From assembly GCA_028386065.3 (NCBI GenBank), contig JAKUCV010004254.1, positions 87,103-151,102 on the forward strand: a DNA stretch of 64,000 bases, in the 5' to 3' direction. Within the stretch, counting starts at the first letter, position 1; every line of letters starts with the position of its first letter. This document shows, one piece after another, positions 46,026-57,887 of the stretch. The translations under genes were made by a program, and so were the position numbers. Origin of the DNA: Turnera subulata (lineage: Eukaryota > Streptophyta > Magnoliopsida > Malpighiales > Passifloraceae). The notes beneath the pieces are model-generated. The model saw only the letters and a list, made by a program, of their open reading frames with translations. It did not search any database and was not told the DNA's origin.

Positions 46026-46740
46026 GATGTCCACATAAGAAGCAAACAACAAAAAGAAACCTCTCCAACGAACAAAATGATTTAAAAAGTTCATAAGGGA
46101 TGAGTCAACAAACCAACTTAACAGCCTGTCTCCGATAATCCAATGAATTTGCCAAGTAGAGGCTGCAAAGGCTCCAAATCTGCTGCCCTCCTGTGCACCA
46201 AGAGTTCATTATGCAGGTAGAAAAGACACTGACCCCAGTTAATGTTTCCATAACAGAATAGGCTAGGGACAACCATGATGCAGAATGCCATCTTCACAAC
46301 AGATGAGGTAGTTAGTTGGGAAAGCACAATTCTTCTAATGGTGGCCTTTTTTTGAAGTTCCAGAATTTCGAGCTCTACTATTACTCTTGTGAACAATCAA
46401 GAGATAGACCAAAGCAGCACATAACCAGTTGTGAATTAGGGAAGGAATAGAGTCCTCTGCCTTGCATTAACAAAACGCCACAACCACTTCAAGAGCAATT
46501 ATTGATTTTTTCACCAAAAGGACGCAAGGCCTAGATTGACTTGAACTATAAAAGCTAAGGACAGGAGAAACGGTAAGACAAAAACAATAAAGCCAACTGT
46601 AGCGATTACACAACATAGTTTAGCGATTTACACAAAGTTTCTGTCAGCAAATTAACCATCCAGATTTGGTATGATGCACAAAACAACATAGTTTCTGTCC
46701 ATAGTTTGGTATGAGTCAAAAGTAGGAATTAAGACTGAAA
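46026..46740. other. No gene seen; probable 3' flank of the minus-strand gene
   Basis: The minus-strand frame at 46396-46118 has no recognisable domain. The last 100 bases may be 3' UTR of the gene ending at 46741. Confidence 0.35.
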
Positions 46741-47658
46741 CTACTTTTCTTCCTCTAACTTCTTCTCCTTCTTCTCTTTGTCTTTTTGAATCTGTACTTT
46801 CAATGCCTCATTCTCCTTCAGCAACGCCTCCTCTTTCTCTTTTTGAATCTGTTCTTTCATTGCATCGAGCTCCTTCTGCAACCTCTTCTTAGACTCTTCC
46901 ACTTCCATAATCCTATCAGCAAAATCTTCAGCCATCCTCTTCCTGTCTATCACCTCAGCATATCCCAACCCAGCTAGGGCAAAACTAGAAAGAGCCATGA
47001 GAGGACCTCCAACAGAGAATGCAAACCGGCCAAGAAAATGGAAATGGTTCTTGGGAGGAGCCTACAAAGAAAATAACAGAAAAAATTCAATTTATTTTGT
47101 TTCCTTTTTGTGTAAAACACCATAAACAAAGCTATGAAACATACAAGGAGAATAAAGACAGCAATATGACAAAAGATAGTCCGCAAACTAAAGCAACATT
47201 GATCATAACAGTCCTTGCAGGTAGGGGCGTAAACAAGTCAAGCTACTCGTCAACTATTCGAGATTGGATTGTTCAAAACTCAGGACTTGATTTGAATTTA
47301 CCAAGCCCAACTCCGGTTCGAGTTTAGTGATATTGGTTTATTAGGTTCAAACAAATTATGTAACAAGTCCAATTGGAACGCAGCATATTGAAACACAATC
47401 AAGGTCGGAGTAAAGCTTAGATTAAACAAAATGAATTCCATTGATTACCTTCTGAGGAACTCTAACCGATTCAACAAATGTCAGAAGCCGACCAAGCAAC
47501 CCATAGGCTTTTTGCGTATTTTCATCAGGCGTATCGGTAATGACATGGGTCAGCTCTTTGATTATCTTCTTGTTCTCTCCTTTAATTAGATATTCCAGAG
47601 CATCAACATCTTCACCAGTGGCCCAGTCCTTAATCCTCTTCCACACTTTTAATTGCAT
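46741..47658 (-). CDS. Unknown plant protein with a membrane segment and C-terminal coiled coil
   Basis: Two coding exons on the minus strand, 47658-47449 and 47061-46741, join in phase at GTAATC/TTTGTAG sites and give 176 residues. The first exon encodes a helical, charged region (VWKRIKDWATGEDVDALEYL, then LTHVITDTPDENTQKAYGLL). The second opens with a hydrophobic stretch (FSVGGPLMALSSFALAGLGY) and ends in a Lys/Glu-rich coiled coil (about residues 108-176). The exon acceptor at 47674 and a donor at 48880 imply a further exon (48881-48985 or longer). A frame starting at 48985 is open and in phase, so the protein could instead be about 216 residues with an Arg/Ser-rich, possibly organelle-targeting, N-terminus. 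That frame crosses a CT-repeat typical of a 5' UTR, so I prefer 47658. No stops or frameshifts are seen. I do not recognise the function. Confidence 0.75.
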
Positions 47659-48034
47659 TGTAGCGCTGTTTCCCTGCAAATCAATAAACATATGTAAACA
47701 ACAAAAGCAGCAGCAAGGTTGGGGGAAAAAAAAAAAGAAGAGAAAATTATAACTCTCACATTGTTGGCTAACACCAAGATCTGACACTAGAGACAGAACC
47801 ATCTTGAAAGAAAGGACACAGGACACACTCTGAAAAACAATACAATGAAGAAGGAAGGAATGGAAATCTCAAATACTTCTTCCTATGATTCTTGATTGTG
47901 TTTCATGGGAATTTGTTCAGACAATCAGTGGCTTCCAATTTGTCTATCTACCCATTGCCAATATGTTTCTTTATCCGAGCCAGTTTCAATACGATTATTA
48001 ATCCATTGCAATTGTTCTTCATCATGGGTTGCAG

Positions 48035-48075
48035 GTCAGAAGGACATGGGATGCGTATATTAGACCAGGGGGAAG
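48035..48075 (+). other. Isolated 41-bp microexon-like segment
   Basis: It is bounded by GGTTGCAG and GTAAGC on the plus strand and encodes RTWDAYIRPGG in one frame. It lies inside the first intron of the minus-strand gene. It may be a captured exon or chance. Confidence 0.2.
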
Positions 48076-48544
48076 GTAAGCACTCCATGACTTTCCTGTA
48101 TATTATACATATATGCACTCTGTTATGAGAAAGCAATAGCTAGAAAAGTGCACAAGAGCAATTGTTGTTTTCTGCATGATTTTAGCTTTTCATGCCTGGA
48201 ATTTGGATGCAGCCGCATACCAGGGCACTGGGTTCAAGCACCACCTCCAACAGGGCATCCTACCTCGTTAGGCCACAATAACACTAGAAAAGTTGGCGAG
48301 AAAACAAGGGGGGTGAAGGCGGCGGAAGAAAGGGAAGACAGGTTGAAAACGTGGAAAACAACTAATAAAAAAAGTTCATCTTGAATTTAAATAGACACAA
48401 CCTGACACCTGACACTTGTTCGTTTAAGGAAATAACAATAATAAACCTAGCCGCCTTTTTGTATAATAAACCTAGCCCGCCGTTTTTTGTTGTTTAGGAA
48501 ATTAGGAGTCCAACCTGCCTATAAAACAATCCTTCTTAATCAGT

Positions 48545-48636
48545 AGTTGTGTGCGGATTGAAGTCAAAAGATCTACAATCCATATCTCAATCAGTCAGTT
48601 GTGTGTGGACTGAAGTCAAAAGATCTACAATCCCTA
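48545..48636. repeat. 52-bp imperfect tandem duplication
   Basis: Copies start at 48545 and 48597; both contain GAAGTCAAAAGATCTACAAT. Confidence 0.85.
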
Positions 48637-49602
48637 TTTACACTCCTTTCTCCATTTAATTTCAAAAAACGAAATCAGGTTCCCTCCGTGGAAGCACAAG
48701 CTAGATTGGTGGGTGTTAATTAACCAAAAAAAAAATAAAAAAAAAAACACACACACACACACAAAGAAAAAAAACCTAAGAACCATAAAATAGGAAAAAA
48801 CAAAGACATCCATCCAAGATCTACAAATATAGAACACAACATGTTTTTAAATAGCCAAACCAGAAGGGAAGAAAACGTACCACTTGTTGAAGTAAATGAA
48901 GTGTGAAATTAGAGATAGATAGAGAGAGATGGAGAGAGATACGGATCTTGCTGGGCTTCAAGTTTCGGATTCGGGGTAGGGACATCACTAGGGTTGTATG
49001 TATATGTACCCCACCCGGGATATATTTTTTTTTTTTTATGATGTCCAAGGCTTAAGTCTCTGGTGAAAATACATTTTTTTTATGATGTCTAATTCTTACT
49101 GCGATGAGCTGTAAATCTAGTTTCTACAAAGGTTTCTAAATTTTGGAAAAAAAGTTTTAGAAATACATTTTTTCAAAACACAAACTGGGTACTTTTTTAA
49201 AAATAAAATAAATAAATAAAATCAGGGTACTTCATGCGCAAATTTTTTTAACATTAATTTTTTCCGCAGTAACTTTCCTCTATCTACGTTTCTACCATAC
49301 CTCTACATCCTTTATATTATTATTGCTTTTTTTAGCGAGGCGAGGAATTGGCGAGAGAGTGGCAAAAAAGGGATGGAATGAGGCTGGGCCACAGGGTTTG
49401 TGGTTAGGGGATAAAAGTGGAGGGGCCTAATTATTAGGCCTATAACATTTGCCCATAAAGGGCCATAGGAAAATCAATTATGTTAAAAAAGTAAAAGCTT
49501 CTTACATTCTTTTTCTTTATAGTTTTGGAAAAATTCTTATCCCCACAAATTTCATCTTCATAAATTGCCTGAGCGGATGATTCGTGCCTTACCTATTTAT
49601 CT
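48637..49602. other. 5' region of the minus-strand gene and intergenic sequence
   Basis: It contains an (AC)n microsatellite near 48748, the inferred non-coding or N-terminal exon (48881 to about 49005, with a CT repeat), and AT-rich upstream sequence. Confidence 0.4.
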
Positions 49603-49659
49603 TTTAAATTGTTGCTTCTTTTTTTTTTGGTAAAGAGAGAGCATAACAATACCATAAAA

Positions 49660-51448
49660 TCAACGTATAGCAGACGTTACATACAAAGAATCCTCAGATA
49701 AAAGTCTGTTATAAAACCCAGGAGGAGAGTCAAGAAAAACATAATCATGAGACGAAACAAGGGCTGCCTTGACAAGAGAATCAGCAACCAGATTACTCTC
49801 TCGGAAAATAAAACTAAACTCACAAGACATGAAAGCAGACGTAATGGATCGAACACAACACATTAATGGCGTAGATTCCAACCGACTCGGGCGTGTACGT
49901 CGCAGCACCTCCACAAGCTCCTGGCTATCCGATTCCAGCAACACATGCCTCACACCAAGCTCAGCAGCCATCACCAACCCATCATAGACAGCCCAAAGCT
50001 CTGCCATGACCACCGAAGAATGCTGTATACGATGTTTAAAGCCACCCATCCAGCAACCAGAAGCATCACGAGCCACCCCTCCAACAGCACTCACTCCACC
50101 CGAATGACAAACAGCAGCATCCACGTTAACCTTTACAAAGCCCTCCGGCGGAGCTCGCCACACTAAACCACCCTGGTCATCATTAACAGCAAAAGGTGGA
50201 CCCAGGCTGGCAGACAACTGCGCATGAACCAGAAATCCCCTGACATAATGTATGATATTCGAAACCACTGCATCACATGTCTTCAAACAATTGGAGAAAA
50301 TCTTATCATTCCTCCACTTCCAAATAAGCCAAACAGCCATCCCATAAAAAGATGCCAGGATTAGAAGCGCATTCAAAATTAAAATTACCACGCAAACCAG
50401 AATACAGCCAATCCCGGAGCCCCAACGAAAAGAAACTCTGGTGATCTCCCGGGGAAAGCAAACTCCTCCAGACCTCTCGAACAGACGGGCAATCACGCAC
50501 CGCATGTAGTGCAGTCTCACAATAACCCTCACAAAACGGACATAGAGGAGACTCAGCAAAGTGACTCCGATGCCGCTGCGCATTAGTAAGGACAGCCCCA
50601 TGGCCCAACTGCCAAAGAAAAGTGTGCGCCCGCGGCAAACCATTCCACTTCCACAGTACGCGCCAGAACTCTTTATCTGGATTAGCAGCAGGGGGTGGCG
50701 AGAGTTCGGCATAGGCAGCCCGTATCGTACATTCACCTGAAGCTGAGCCATCCCAAAATACTGAATCTTGACCATGCGATTCCACAGGAGGAGGGAAGGA
50801 ATGGAACCGCAACAAAACATGCGAGGGAAGGAGAGGGGTCAACACATCCCACCTCCAGTTGCCACCATCGTCCACAAGGTCAGCCAACATTGCATCCTTA
50901 AGTGCATCGGGCACCACCACCCCATGCACCTCATCCAACCGGCCAATCTCAGGGAGCCATGAATCTTGCCAGAACCGGATGAGAGACCCATCACCAAAGA
51001 CCCATGTCAAGCCTTCCTGAACAACAGGCCAAGCTTGACAAATGGCTCTCCAAATATGTGACGCCCTCACAGAACGCTTAACCTCCGGGACCAAAGACTA
51101 CCTGGGACAATACTTAGCTCTCAACAGCCGAACACAGAGTGCCTGAGGCTTAGAAAAAAGCCCCTAAGCTAACTTTGCCAAGAAAGCTTCATTAGCTTGG
51201 CGCATATTTCTCAAACCCAAACCCCCTTCAACCTTTGGCGTACACACAGTATCCCAAGCCACCAGAGAAGGTCTCCGTTGCTCATTAGTAGAACCCCAAA
51301 GGAAACTACGCGCAGCTTTATCCACTCTATCACAAATCCCAACAGGTAAAGGTACCACCTGCATAGAGTAATATGGAATAGACTGTATGACAGACTGGGC
51401 CAAGACAAGTCGGCCAGCAAATGATAAAGAATTAGCCTTCCAACCTGA
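49660..51448 (-). pseudogene. LINE ORF2, C-terminal part (RT end, zf-RVT, RNase H)
   Basis: The minus strand shows the RT end (LSGWKANSLSFAGRLVLAQS), then a zinc-binding region (CPFCEGYCETALHAVRDCPS) and an RNase H-like domain (FVKVNVDAAV, AELWAVYDGLVMAAELGVRH, VLLESDSQELVEVLR). Frames change between 51472-51164, 51094-50306 and 50820-49660, so it is inactive. A plant-type RNase H at the C-terminus marks the L1-like plant LINE group. Confidence 0.9.
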
Positions 51449-51453
51449 TAACC

Positions 51454-54072
51454 TGTGATACCCCGGGTACACTTAGGTACCTAGGGGGAATACTTATTTG
51501 ATGAGAGCCGGGTGTTACTTGTCCTTCGAGGACATTCTACTTAGTTAGATCGTGTATTCGGTATCTTGTGCGTGATGCTCACATTTCATGTGTACATGAT
51601 ACTATGGGTTTTGGATCAGTAACATGTGCTAGTAGTGGATTAAGGATAATGGTGCACATAGGCTTGGCCTAGTGTGCGCAAACGGGTTCATGGTGACCCG
51701 AAGGCACGGATGATTTATTTAGCGGATACCTAGTGCTCTACTTGATTAATCAGTCAATAAGTGATGGATTATGTTTGTAATATATTAATTAGGTGCAATC
51801 AGTGTATTGGAGGCACAATTGCACAAGGAAAATACCCGTTGGCTCGAGTTGGCACGAAATGGTGCACAACGGGGGCACCGGGGTGTCCGTCGGTGTACAA
51901 TTGGACCCGATGATGTGTAAACTCGTGATTGGCCAAACCGACCAATTAGAATAAGCCATGTGGCTCGGGAATATGCAGCTGAAGGTGCTTGGTGTGCAAG
52001 CTAGTAGGTTGAGTGTCATGGTTCAATTGGTAGGAAAAACAAGCACGAGGTGGCACGTGCTTGTGCAAGTGGCAGCACTTAGGCAAGAGGTGGCAAGTGG
52101 GAGCTTACTCACCTACTTGCCTATGCTTTAAGGGGGTGAAGTAGGCACCTCTTACTCATTTGTTCCAGATGCAATTCGTGTAGAGAGAGAGGGGAAAGAG
52201 AGGTAGAGCGGTGAGGCTATGGTGGTTCTGCTCTCGGGCAGAATGACCCTTGCCCACGAAAAATAGGATTCCGGCCAAAATACCGGTTGGAATTGAGTGA
52301 AACCAAAGCCTATGATTAGCTAACATCTGTGGCTTTCATATGGAACCGGTTATGTAGGTTTTGGAGTAGAAATGAGAGAGTTATGGACTCTCCAAATTGA
52401 CTGTGCTGCGACTGTCCAGTAGCAGTCATGCTGCTTGACCCAGTGTTGGTATTAAAAGCATATCTGAGGCTACAGAGCTCGGATTAGGTTGTTCTTTGGT
52501 TTTCTGGAAAGCTGAGACATATGGCTACAACTATTATGTTGAGGACCGAAGCTGGTTCTGTCTTTAATGATTCTATATTTCGGGTTGAAGTTCCTGCTTG
52601 TCCAGGGCAGCTTCTGCCTGAATTGGGAAAAGATAAGTGTTGTGTAGTAGGGTTCTGTTTGACATGGTTTGGTTGTTGTGGTCTGATTGTTATGTGTATT
52701 TGTAGGTGTTTACAGTGGACTAAGGACCAATACACCTAATGGTTCCAAAGGAAGGGAATTGGCCTAGGGATGCCTAGGTGATGGTAAGTAAATGGGTTTA
52801 TGCGGGTAGTGATTGCTAGTGCACCCTTTGTTGGGCGGAAGGCCATTATGCATGCTGATTATGTGTCATTATGTGTGTGATTTACTTGCTGACCAGTGCT
52901 GGCAATTTTTGTTTAATTATCTATTGAGGCCTAATCATGGCTAATCGGCTTTTGTTGGTCAATTGTGCATAATTGCGGTGCATTGTGAGTTGTGGGTGCA
53001 TGTTGATTGTGTTGTATGCTTGTGGCATACTTGCTGCCTTGTTGGCTTGGTTGCATTGCACTTGTTGTGCTAATGGTTTGCATGTGATTGCCTTGTTGTG
53101 ATTGTGCTTGTGATTGTGGTACCACTGGCCAGTTGGTTGAGGTGCACTGGTTGCACGGGTAGTGCTTGCGAGGCTTGCACGTACCATGAGATGGTGGGCA
53201 CTTGTAGTAAACTTGTGCGCCACCAGATGATGGCACTGGGTGCCTTGTATAGGGCTCCAGTCAGTGAGAGCGATGGCACTGACCTTGCGGAGTTAATTCC
53301 GCTTGGCTATTACAGGTGTGACACGATGTCCGCCGGGAGCTATGTGAGTTGTGGTAGCTAGATAATCTGTATGCCTCGTACGTGGGGCTGTGGGCTATAT
53401 GATATTCTGTATGCCTCGTACGTGGGGCTGTGGGCTAAGGAGTAACACTTGTATATGCTACCAATCTACATAGGCCGCCTTGGGGCACATCATACCCTAG
53501 CTGGTCGGAGGGGAGTGAGACCAGTACGTGTCGGGGACACAATGGATTGTTTCGTGGCGTGAGTGCCCGGTATTGTGCATTATTGTGTGCTGCATGACTG
53601 TGTGTTGCTCATGCCGAGCTCTGTGTGCAGTTGTAGTTGCTTTCTTGCATTGCCTATTTACTTGCTGAGTTTTATACTCACCCCCCATATTTTCCCCCTT
53701 GCCTTGCAGGTGCGAGAATGAGTGTACGGGTAGTAGGTCGATGGGTATAGCCAAGTCGGTTTCCTTCACTATTTAATTGGGTTAAAACACTAAAGAGGTT
53801 ATGTCTTGAATTAAGAGTTAATGCCCTTGTAGCAAGAATTTTATAACATTAGTGGATATGGCTTAATAAATGAGTTTTAAACAGTTAGTATCTTTTGTTG
53901 CCTTTGCTATGTTGATTTTGCTTTCGTTCACGCTGCGCGTTACACTTGGTTAGTATCCCGCTAGTAAAGGCGACTAGCTTCTGTGAGAAAGAGTATAGGC
54001 CTTGGGGTGCCATGTGGCACGATGTAGGTGCGCATGGTGCCTGGTCGGTCATGCTTAGGCGGGGGCGTGACA
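51454..54072. mobile_element. Solo LTR, 2.6 kb, with TAACC target duplication
   Basis: It starts TGTGATACCCCGGG and ends GGGCGTGACA, and is flanked by TAACC on both sides (51449-51453 and 54073-54077). The flanking LINE reading frame resumes on the other side. No gag or pol is present, so it is a solo LTR left by recombination, or a large non-coding derivative. The TGTGATACCCC start is typical of plant Ty3/gypsy LTRs. An internal direct repeat of about 40 bp (CTGTATGCCTCGTACGTGGG) lies at about 53368 and 53411. Confidence 0.9.
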
Positions 54073-54077
54073 TAACC

Positions 54078-55092
54078 GTTGCTCCACCCTAGTAGTAATA
54101 TGCTGAAAAGTGGCCGTCGTAACACGCCCATGCACCAAGGGAAAGCCGAGGTATTTCCCTAAATCCTAGGTCGCCCGAATTCCAAGCTTATCAAAAATAG
54201 TAGTAGACAATCCAGGCGATACATTTTTAGAAAAATAAACCTTAGATTTAGCTTTGCTTATCTTCTGACCAGAGCTAGCGTAAAACATATCCAAACACCG
54301 TAATAAAACATCAGCTTGCTGAGTAGAGGCTTCCGCAAACAAAACCAAATCATTCGCAAAAAACATATGAGACACAGGCAGGGCATGCTGCACAACTCTA
54401 ATAAGAGCCCAGATATTCTGATCGACAAGAGAGCATATCATTTGAGAAAGACGTTCAATGCACAGAACAAAAATATAAGGGGATAAAGGATCCCCCTGAC
54501 GAATCCCTCGAGAAGGCTGAAAACTACGTGACATCTCACCGTTCCACAGAACTTGTATTGAGCTAGAAGAAATACAGGACATGACCACCCGAATGTAACT
54601 ATCAGGTAAGCCAACATCACGCAAAGTATCCTCCACAAATTCCCAACTCAACCGGTCATACGCCTTCTCCAAGTCTAACTTTATTGCCATAAAGCCTTGT
54701 GTCCCTCTTTTCACCTTCATCGAATGGATTACTTCCTGCACCACAACTACATTTTCATATATCTGACGCCCAGGGACAAAACTAGACTGAAAGGGCAAGA
54801 CTAAAGAATCTAACACAGCTTTAAGACGGTTTGCCAAAACTTTAGTCAAAATTTTATAGGGCACCGTACATAGGCTAATAGGCCGAAACTGTGTGATATC
54901 CTCCGGACTATCAACCTTGGGAATCAAAGTAAGTAATGTTCTATTCATAACAGCAGGAACCATACCAGTAACAAAAACTTCTTGAACAAAACTACACACT
55001 GCACAGCCCACTACCGGCTAAAATTTTTGGAAAAAAGCAGCATGCAAACCATCCACTCCGGGGGCCTTTAAAGGGGCCATCTGTCTCAGGCC
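54078..55092 (-). pseudogene. LINE ORF2, reverse transcriptase part
   Basis: From the truncated start the minus strand reads MAPLKAPGVDGLHAAFFQK, then ITQFRPISLCTVPYKILTKV, SSFVPGRQIYENVV and SRGIRQGDPLSPYIFVL. The catalytic box reads FFANDLVLF where F/YADD is expected, so one of the paired aspartates is replaced by asparagine. A stop splits the start of the frame. Confidence 0.92.
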
Positions 55093-55110
55093 TTTAAATT
55101 GTTGCTTCTT

Positions 55111-55606
55111 AATCATGAAATATAGCTTCTTAATCATACATATATTTCGTTCCTTAAGTTATCACAGGTGGGACAAAATTTTATCTCTTTTGGTAAGCTA
55201 ACAGATAAAATTTGTCTCCATGGAATTCCTAATAAGACTAACTGGAGGTATTCCTATCCTGCAATCATGTACATATGCTCATTGCATAGATGACAAATAT
55301 ATAATTTGGGAGCAAAACTTATATCTTCCTCATTATGCACAGGATGTTATATTGTCTACAAATAAATTGCTTGAAACAGGAAAATTAACGGATTAAAACT
55401 CGAATGTGAGGGTATTTTGGTCCAATCACGGACCAATAATTTTGCGACACGAGTCGAGATTTTTCTCTCTCCGGGGCTAGCTTTTTTCTTGTCTTTTTCT
55501 TCCTTTTCCATTTTCTTTTCTTTTTTCTTTTTTTCCCATTTATTTTTCTTTTCTTCCCGATTTTTTTCTTTTCCTCCTTACTTTTTCTTCTTATCCTCGT
55601 TCACTC
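55111..55606. other. No gene seen
   Basis: AT-rich sequence, then a polypyrimidine stretch (TTTTCTTTTC-type) just outside the nested foldbacks. Confidence 0.4.
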
Positions 55607-55941
55607 TCTTGGATAGGGTTAATTACATTTTGACCCTTGAATTCTAGTCTTATTTTGACTGACCACCTGAACTTTTTTTCTCATCGATTGACCACCTGAA
55701 TTTCTAATTATATTCAATTAACCACTTTCGTTAGGATTTTTGAGATTTCTATTAAGTTAGCTTTATGGGTAACACAGATGCGTTACACGTGTAACAATCC
55801 TGTCCATTGAATTTATACTCACATACAATTAAATAAAATTCAAACAAAAAAAAAATTAGAAAAAAAATAAGGAAATACCGAATTAATTTCCCTATCAAAA
55901 ATAAATTGCTCATTAAATTTATTTCTTTGCAATTACTCCAA

Positions 55942-57887
55942 AGGAATCCATATTTACAATCCTCCCATCAATATTTGCACTCCTCCTCACACTTGTTTGG
56001 ATGGCAAATTACAAAAATATCCACCATAAATGCAAATTTTGAGCCAACTTGTAACCCGTGTTTTCCTCAGCTGCTCCTCCGTGACATGCTCGCCGTCGGC
56101 TGGCTCTGCTAAAAAACCAACCAAATCACATAGCAAAAATAATGGGATTTTGGTACCTAATCAGAGAGAGTATTTTTTGGATCCCATTATATTATAAAGA
56201 TGAATATTATGTAGCATCAGATCCATACAAAGAGAAAGACAACAAGCAATAGTAATTGCCTTTCGTCCAGTGAAAGTGGGATGTAATTATTGGTTTGCAA
56301 TTGTAAGAAATATGTTACCTTTGCCTTTCGTCCAGTGAAAGTGGAGATTGATTTGCGTTGAATTCTATTCGTTACCTTTGCGGTGTAAAAGTCTAAAGAA
56401 AGACATTCAAAACTCAAAACCAAAAAGGCTGGTTGATGAATCATTAATTGAAACATAAGGGGAAAATAGCGATTGAGATTGGTAGGATTTGACAGTGGTG
56501 GCGCGCCATGGCGATTGGGCTGCCTGCGGCGGTGGCTACGATGGTTGGTTTCGAGGAAGCAGAGGGAGAAGGAGTGGTTTAGGAAGCTGTAACACTGTTG
56601 GAGTGATTAATCTGGGTAGTTTCTAGGGTTCCTTATTTATGAGTTTTGTCATTTGTTTTTCGAGTTCAATCGCGTTGATTATTGATGGTTTATCAATTTG
56701 TTGATAAATTGCTACCGTTAGCGGTTTAGATTGGGTTGATGGAGAAGAAAGAGAAAGGAGAAAGGAAAACAATGATGAAAAAAAATAAATTTGGAATAGC
56801 AAAAGTTTTCCGTACATAAACTCAGGGTATTTTTGTCATTTGCCATCCAAACAAGTCTTGCGAGGATTAATGTCACGTTTCATCCTTGTGTTGTCCCCCT
56901 CGAATTGAAATTCATCCTTGTGTTGAGTTTTGATTGGTTTTGATCCCTCAGTTGGTCAATTTTTTAAGGTTTTAGTCCTTTTTGCCGATTTTATCCCTAA
57001 ATTCAGCACTTTACTGTTCAAACCAGTTTACCCACCCGAAATTTGACCCAACTAACCAACCCAACCCGGAACCCTATTCAAAAATCTCCAATAAACAAAT
57101 AAATCTACCTCCCAACATCAAAAATTTTAAAATCATTAAAAAATACAAATTGTTTTTTAAAAATTTAAAAAAATTAAAAAATCATAAATCAAATTATTTT
57201 TTAATTTTAAAAATTTAAACCTTTCTTCTCCATATTTTTTTCTTTTCTCTTTTTATTTTTTTCTTCCTTATTCTTGTCCTCATCCTCCTTCCCCCTCAAC
57301 ACCAGAAATTTAAAAATTATAAAAAATACAAATTATTTTTAAAATTTTAAAAAATTAAAAATTATAATTTAAATTATTTTTTAATTTAAAAATTCAAAAA
57401 TTTAATTTTTTAATCTACTTTTGTTCTTTTTTCTTTTTCCCTTCTTAATTTTCCACACGTCGAGAAAAAATTATATTTTTTTAAAAAAATTAAACTAAAA
57501 AATAATTTACTATATGATTTTTTATTTTTAAAAAATTTTTTAAATTTTTTGGTACTTTTTTTAATGATTTCTAAAATTTTGATATTGGGAGGTAGAGTTA
57601 TATATTTATTGGAGATTTTTTAATGGGGTTCTGAATTGGGTCGGTTAGTTGGGCCGAATTTTGAAGGGGTAAACTGGTTTTAATTATAAAGTGCTGAATT
57701 TAGGGATAAAATCGATAAAATGGACTAAAACCTTAAAAAGTTGACCAACTGAGGGATCAAAACTAATCAAAACTCAACACAAGGATAAATTTCAATTCGA
57801 AGGGAACAACACAGAGATGAAACGTGACATTAATCTGTCTTGGGAAGGAGTGTGAATATTAACGAAGGAGTGCAAATATGAATCCCC
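55942..57887. mobile_element. Middle foldback/MULE-like element B
   Basis: It starts AGGAATCCATATTTACAATC and its right end is the imperfect inverted copy (..TGCAAATATGAATCCCC). The exact 9-bp duplication TTACTCCAA flanks it (55933-55941 and 57888-57896). Its right arm is split at 56863/57846 by element C; removing C restores the inverted match, including CTTGTTTGGATGGCAAAT. The interior holds a GC-rich segment (56500-56580) of unknown origin. Confidence 0.85.
56864..57836. mobile_element. Inner foldback/MULE-like element C
   Basis: Arms of about 260 bp start GGATTAATGTCACGTTTC on the left, with the inverted copy ending at 57836. The flanks GTCTTGCGA (56855-56863) and GTCTTGGGA (57837-57845) give a 9-bp duplication with one mismatch. 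The centre is extremely AT-rich with further direct and inverted repeats of AAATTTAAAAATT type. It is non-coding and inserted in the right arm of B. Confidence 0.85.

Larger units (their letters stand above)
49621..55092 (-). mobile_element. 5'-truncated LINE with 18-bp target duplication, split by a solo LTR
   Basis: The poly-A end is the T run at 49621 on the plus strand. TTTAAATTGTTGCTTCTT flanks the insertion perfectly (49603-49620 and 55093-55110). On the minus strand the element starts inside the reverse transcriptase and runs to a C-terminal RNase H domain. The endonuclease and ORF1 are missing. Removing the 2.6-kb LTR insertion leaves about 2.85 kb of LINE. Confidence 0.95.

Noticed and set aside
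46118..46396. 92-codon minus-strand ORF
   Set aside because: No domain, no splice context and no support beyond being open.
53368..53450. Satellite DNA
   Set aside because: Only two copies of a 40-bp unit inside the solo LTR; not a satellite array.
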